The notes beneath the pieces were generated by a model. The model saw only the letters and a list, made by a program, of their open reading frames with translations, was not told where the DNA came from and did not search any database. This document shows, piece after piece, positions 7,738 to 9,915 of a stretch of 9,915 bases of DNA; the first letter of the stretch is position 1, and each line of letters begins with the position of its first letter. The position numbers and the translations under genes are program-made. Source of the DNA: Archangiaceae bacterium (GTDB lineage Bacteria > Myxococcota > Myxococcia > Myxococcales > Myxococcaceae); the NCBI GenBank assembly GCA_023248915.1, contig JAHFDQ010000074.1:1-9915 (forward strand). Direction: 5' to 3'.

Positions 7738-8631
7738 CTACTTCGTCCGGAACACGCCGATGTCGGCCGTGCCCCCCAAGATGGCCGAACCGGTGAAGAG
7801 GTTCTGCGTCTTCGGCCCGCCCAGCTTCACCGACTGGAAGATCACCAGATAGGTCTTGTTGGTCGCGGGGAAGGCCGTGCCCGGAATGGTGACCGACGTC
7901 GCCTTCCAGTCGGACGGCAGCGCCACCAGCTTCAGGAATTGCAGCGGCGTCGTCGGCACGTTGGTGTAGGACGGTTGGCCCTTGTCGCCGTTCTCGGACA
8001 CCGGGAAGACGGTGACGAAGCCCAGGGGCCGTTCCTGGCCGGTCGGCGGGTCGGGGCGGGTGAAGGTGAACGCGGTGTTGGTGATCTGGTCGACGAAGCC
8101 CTTCGCCGGGTGGAACTGGTTGATCTTCTCGATTTGCGGCACCTGGACGATCTCTCCGACGAAGGCCTCGCCGCCGAGATCGGCCGTGAAGTCGTACGTC
8201 TTTCCGGCCTCGTAGCTGAACGTCGAGTCCTCGAGGCTCGACTTCGAGAAGTTGCCGTTGCCGTCGTTCTTCATCGCGATGCTGGTGCCGCCGGCGGGGG
8301 CCAGGAAGACGTTGGCCTTGGCGTCGCCGGTCGGCGCGACGTCCAGGCTTTCGGAACTCCGCGAACCGAAGAACGCGAACGCGACGGTCACCGGAGGCAG
8401 CGTCAGCCTGCCGGCGTCGAACGAGAAGCCCGCGTCCACGGGGAAGCCCGCCGCGTCGAAGCCGCCGTCGATGCCCGCCATCGCCTCGGGGGAGATCTCG
8501 ATGGGGGGTGTGGACAGGAGTGTCGCCACCAGGACGTTCTTGGCGGACGGGTTGCCCTGGGTGGTCAGCTCGCACGCCACGGGGAGCGCGACCAACGCGA
8601 CCGCGGCGCAAAGGGGAATCAGTTTTCGCAT
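7738..8631 (-). CDS. Putative lipoprotein of unknown function
   Basis: A 297-residue exported protein. The start is ATG 8631-8629: residues 1-19 form a signal sequence (Arg2-Lys3, then a hydrophobic stretch) ending at Cys20 in LPVAC, a non-standard lipobox (Pro at -3, Ala at -1). Lipidation is therefore likely but not certain. GAGG lies 8 nt upstream. The frame extends to 8742, but that part overlaps the promoter region. Residues 52-74 carry an unusual run rich in Asp, Gly, Ala and Phe (FDAAGF, VDAGF, FDAG). The rest is beta-rich, with alternating Thr/Val/Phe strands, suggesting one or two beta-sandwich domains. No catalytic motif is visible. It is convergent with the 332-residue protein, with no bases between the two stop codons, and divergent from the CHASE2 gene. 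I do not recognise the family. Confidence 0.85.
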   Translation of the reverse strand: MRKLIPLCAAVALVALPVACELTTQGNPSAKNVLVATLLSTPPIEISPEAMAGIDGGFDAAGFPVDAGFSFDAGRLTLPPVTVAFAFFGSRSSESLDVAPTGDAKANVFLAPAGGTSIAMKNDGNGNFSKSSLEDSTFSYEAGKTYDFTADLGGEAFVGEIVQVPQIEKINQFHPAKGFVDQITNTAFTFTRPDPPTGQERPLGFVTVFPVSENGDKGQPSYTNVPTTPLQFLKLVALPSDWKATSVTIPGTAFPATNKTYLVIFQSVKLGGPKTQNLFTGSAILGGTADIGVFRTK

Positions 8632-8743
8632 GGGGGAAGCCTCGGGTCCGTGGAAAGCTGGCCTGGGCCAGCAAGCATAGCAGGCAGGGCCCGGCGTCGC
8701 AGAAGTAGGCGACCGCGGTGAAACGGCTATCCTCTCGCACAAG
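8632..8743. promoter_or_regulatory. Divergent control region between the lipoprotein and CHASE2 genes
   Basis: 112 bp separate two divergent start codons. On the plus side TATCCT (8728-8733) would start a transcript only a few bases before GTG 8744, giving an almost leaderless mRNA; no strong -35 and no strong Shine-Dalgarno are seen. The minus-strand promoter is listed separately. Shared control of the sensor and the lipoprotein is possible, given the short distance. Confidence 0.4.
8674..8702 (-). promoter_or_regulatory. Candidate promoter of the minus-strand lipoprotein gene
   Basis: Read on the minus strand, CTGCGA (8702-8697) and TATGCT (8679-8674) are separated by exactly 17 bp; TATGCT matches the -10 consensus at four of six positions, the -35 at three. 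Transcription would start near 8667, giving a leader of about 36 nt that contains the GAGG ribosome site. Confidence 0.4.
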
Positions 8744-9915
8744 GTGCGAGCTCTTCCCGTCCAGTCCGCCGGAAGGCGCTTCGTCCAGAAGTTCGGGTTC
8801 GCGTTCCTCTGGGCGGCCTTCTTCGGGACCGTCTTCGGCGGTCTCGTCTACTACCGCGCGCCGCGCGCCGCCTCGAGCGACTCGGACCCGCGCTTCGGCT
8901 GGGCCCGCTCCGCCTTCGACCGGCTCGAACTCTTGACGTACGACTGGCGCGCCCGCGAGCTGGGAGCGCAGTCGACCCGGTCCGACTCTGTCGTGATGGT
9001 GGGCATCGACGACGAGGCGCTGGCCAGCGCCCGCGAAGACACCTCGCACGTCCTGGGCGGCTACCCCTGGCCCCGCGAGGTGTTGGGGGGCCTGTCCGAG
9101 CAGTTGATTCGCGAAGGCGGCCGGCTGGCGCTGCTCGACCTGCCCTTCGCCGACCTGTCGCCACGGGGCTGCGCCGCCGGTTCCGATGACCAGCAGTTCC
9201 GCGCCCGCCTCGACCGGCTGCCGCAGCGCACGCTGCTGACGTTCGGCTGGTCTGCAGGCGCGCCGCCCCGCGCCGAGCGCGAGCTCCGCCCGGCGATGCT
9301 CTTGGTCGGCGATCACGCGTCGTTCGACGAGGCCCGCGAAGACGTGCGGAAGATTCTGGTCGAGCAGGCGCCGGCCTACCTCGTCCCCGACGGCAAGCGC
9401 TTCCAGCTCTGGGCGGCGGCGGCGTCCGAGACCAAGGCGAAGGAACTGGGCGACGCGCTCGGCCTCGCCTCGCCGCGCACCGTTCGCCAGCGGCTGGCTT
9501 CCGAACAGGGGTACGAAGTCCCGGCGTGGCGGCTGTTGGCCTCGTTCGCCGAGGTCGAAGTCCCCGGCCTCGACGTCACCCGGCTGCCCCTGGCGCGCTC
9601 TCTCGAGGCCCCCGCGGCGCCGCTCCTGTCCGAGAAGAGCCTCTATGGGGCGCAGCCGGCGGCCGCCGACCACGACGGCACCGTCCGAGGGGTCTCGCAG
9701 TTGGTCTACTTCGCCCCGCCCGGCAGCCGCGGCTTCCTCTTGCCGACTGCGCCGCTCGCCGCGGCCATGCAGGTCACGGGGTCTCGCAAGCTGGCCTTCG
9801 CCGACGGCCGGCTGTCCATCGGGGGCCAGCTCTCCATTCCGATGGACGAGACCGGCTTTTCGCTCATCCGCTGGGACGCGGCCGAGGCAGGCCGCGGCGC
9901 GCGCGGCTCACTGAA
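8744..9915 (+). CDS. CHASE2-domain sensor protein (3' part outside window)
   Basis: The frame opens at GTG 8744 and stays open to the window end (390 complete codons), so the output domain is missing. Residues 11-16 are basic, and 17-37 are a membrane anchor (FGFAFLWAAFFGTVFGGLVYY). After it come the CHASE2 landmarks in order: YDWR (66-69), VGIDDE (86-91), YPWPR (107-111), a LLDLPFADLS segment, DGTVRGV (311-317) and IPMDETGFSLIRW (365-377). CHASE2 is an extracytoplasmic sensing domain, usually followed by three membrane helices and a cytoplasmic adenylate/guanylate cyclase, GGDEF, kinase or similar output; which one is used here cannot be seen. A charged stretch of roughly 120 residues (about 170-288) between the conserved parts looks longer than usual. 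No other ATG, GTG or TTG lies in frame close upstream. The gene is divergent from the lipoprotein gene, which might share its signal. Confidence 0.88.
   Translation, partial: MRALPVQSAGRRFVQKFGFAFLWAAFFGTVFGGLVYYRAPRAASSDSDPRFGWARSAFDRLELLTYDWRARELGAQSTRSDSVVMVGIDDEALASAREDTSHVLGGYPWPREVLGGLSEQLIREGGRLALLDLPFADLSPRGCAAGSDDQQFRARLDRLPQRTLLTFGWSAGAPPRAERELRPAMLLVGDHASFDEAREDVRKILVEQAPAYLVPDGKRFQLWAAAASETKAKELGDALGLASPRTVRQRLASEQGYEVPAWRLLASFAEVEVPGLDVTRLPLARSLEAPAAPLLSEKSLYGAQPAAADHDGTVRGVSQLVYFAPPGSRGFLLPTAPLAAAMQVTGSRKLAFADGRLSIGGQLSIPMDETGFSLIRWDAAEAGRGARGSL

Noticed and set aside
7355..9673. A 772-codon minus-strand open frame running through the 332-residue protein, lipoprotein and CHASE2 genes
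   Set aside because: It crosses three genes with strong own evidence, and its translation is Arg-rich low complexity without motifs.

Overview
The window is a GC-rich (roughly two-thirds or more G+C by eye), densely coding piece of chromosome. Strong G/C preference at third codon positions, many GTG starts, several lipoproteins, a large secreted M1 aminopeptidase, a CHASE2 sensor and families I associate with myxobacteria all point to a myxobacterium (Myxococcota, probably the Cystobacterineae side). That placement is inference; no rRNA or marker gene is present. I see no tRNA, rRNA, CRISPR array, insertion sequence or phage module, and no compositional break suggesting recent transfer.

Layout. 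(1) Positions 1-446, minus: the start of a secreted protein cut by the window edge, probably a polysaccharide-lyase/jelly-roll type protein. (2) 447-738: about 290 bp without a gene, holding a small GC hairpin. (3) 739-3309, minus: a complete secreted M1 zinc aminopeptidase. (4) 3310-3426: a divergent control region. (5) 3427-4553, plus: a small unknown protein overlapping an endonuclease/exonuclease/phosphatase (EEP) family hydrolase. (6) 4639-6223, plus: five short membrane-protein genes in a row. These are a YqjE-like Phage_holin_3_6 protein, two DUF883/YqjD-like tail-anchored proteins, an unknown protein with the same membrane module, and a YtxH-family protein. (7) 6272-7737, plus: a lipoprotein whose stop overlaps the start of a 332-residue unknown protein. 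(8) 7738-8631, minus: a lipoprotein whose stop directly abuts the previous gene's stop. (9) 8744 to the window end, plus: the N-terminal part of a CHASE2-domain sensor, divergent from that lipoprotein.

How the genes fit together. Most products are predicted to act in the cell envelope: inner-membrane small proteins, lipoproteins, secreted enzymes and a periplasmic sensor. The most interesting part is 4639-6223. Three consecutive small genes carry the same Pro-plus-glycine-zipper membrane segment, which aligns without gaps over 16 residues, and the next gene has a related glycine-rich helix. Together with the upstream YqjE-like protein this resembles an enlarged version of the enterobacterial yqjD-yqjE membrane/ribosome-association locus. 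That makes it a good candidate for a myxobacterial envelope or stationary-phase stress operon. The functional reading is inference; the repeated module is read directly from the sequence.
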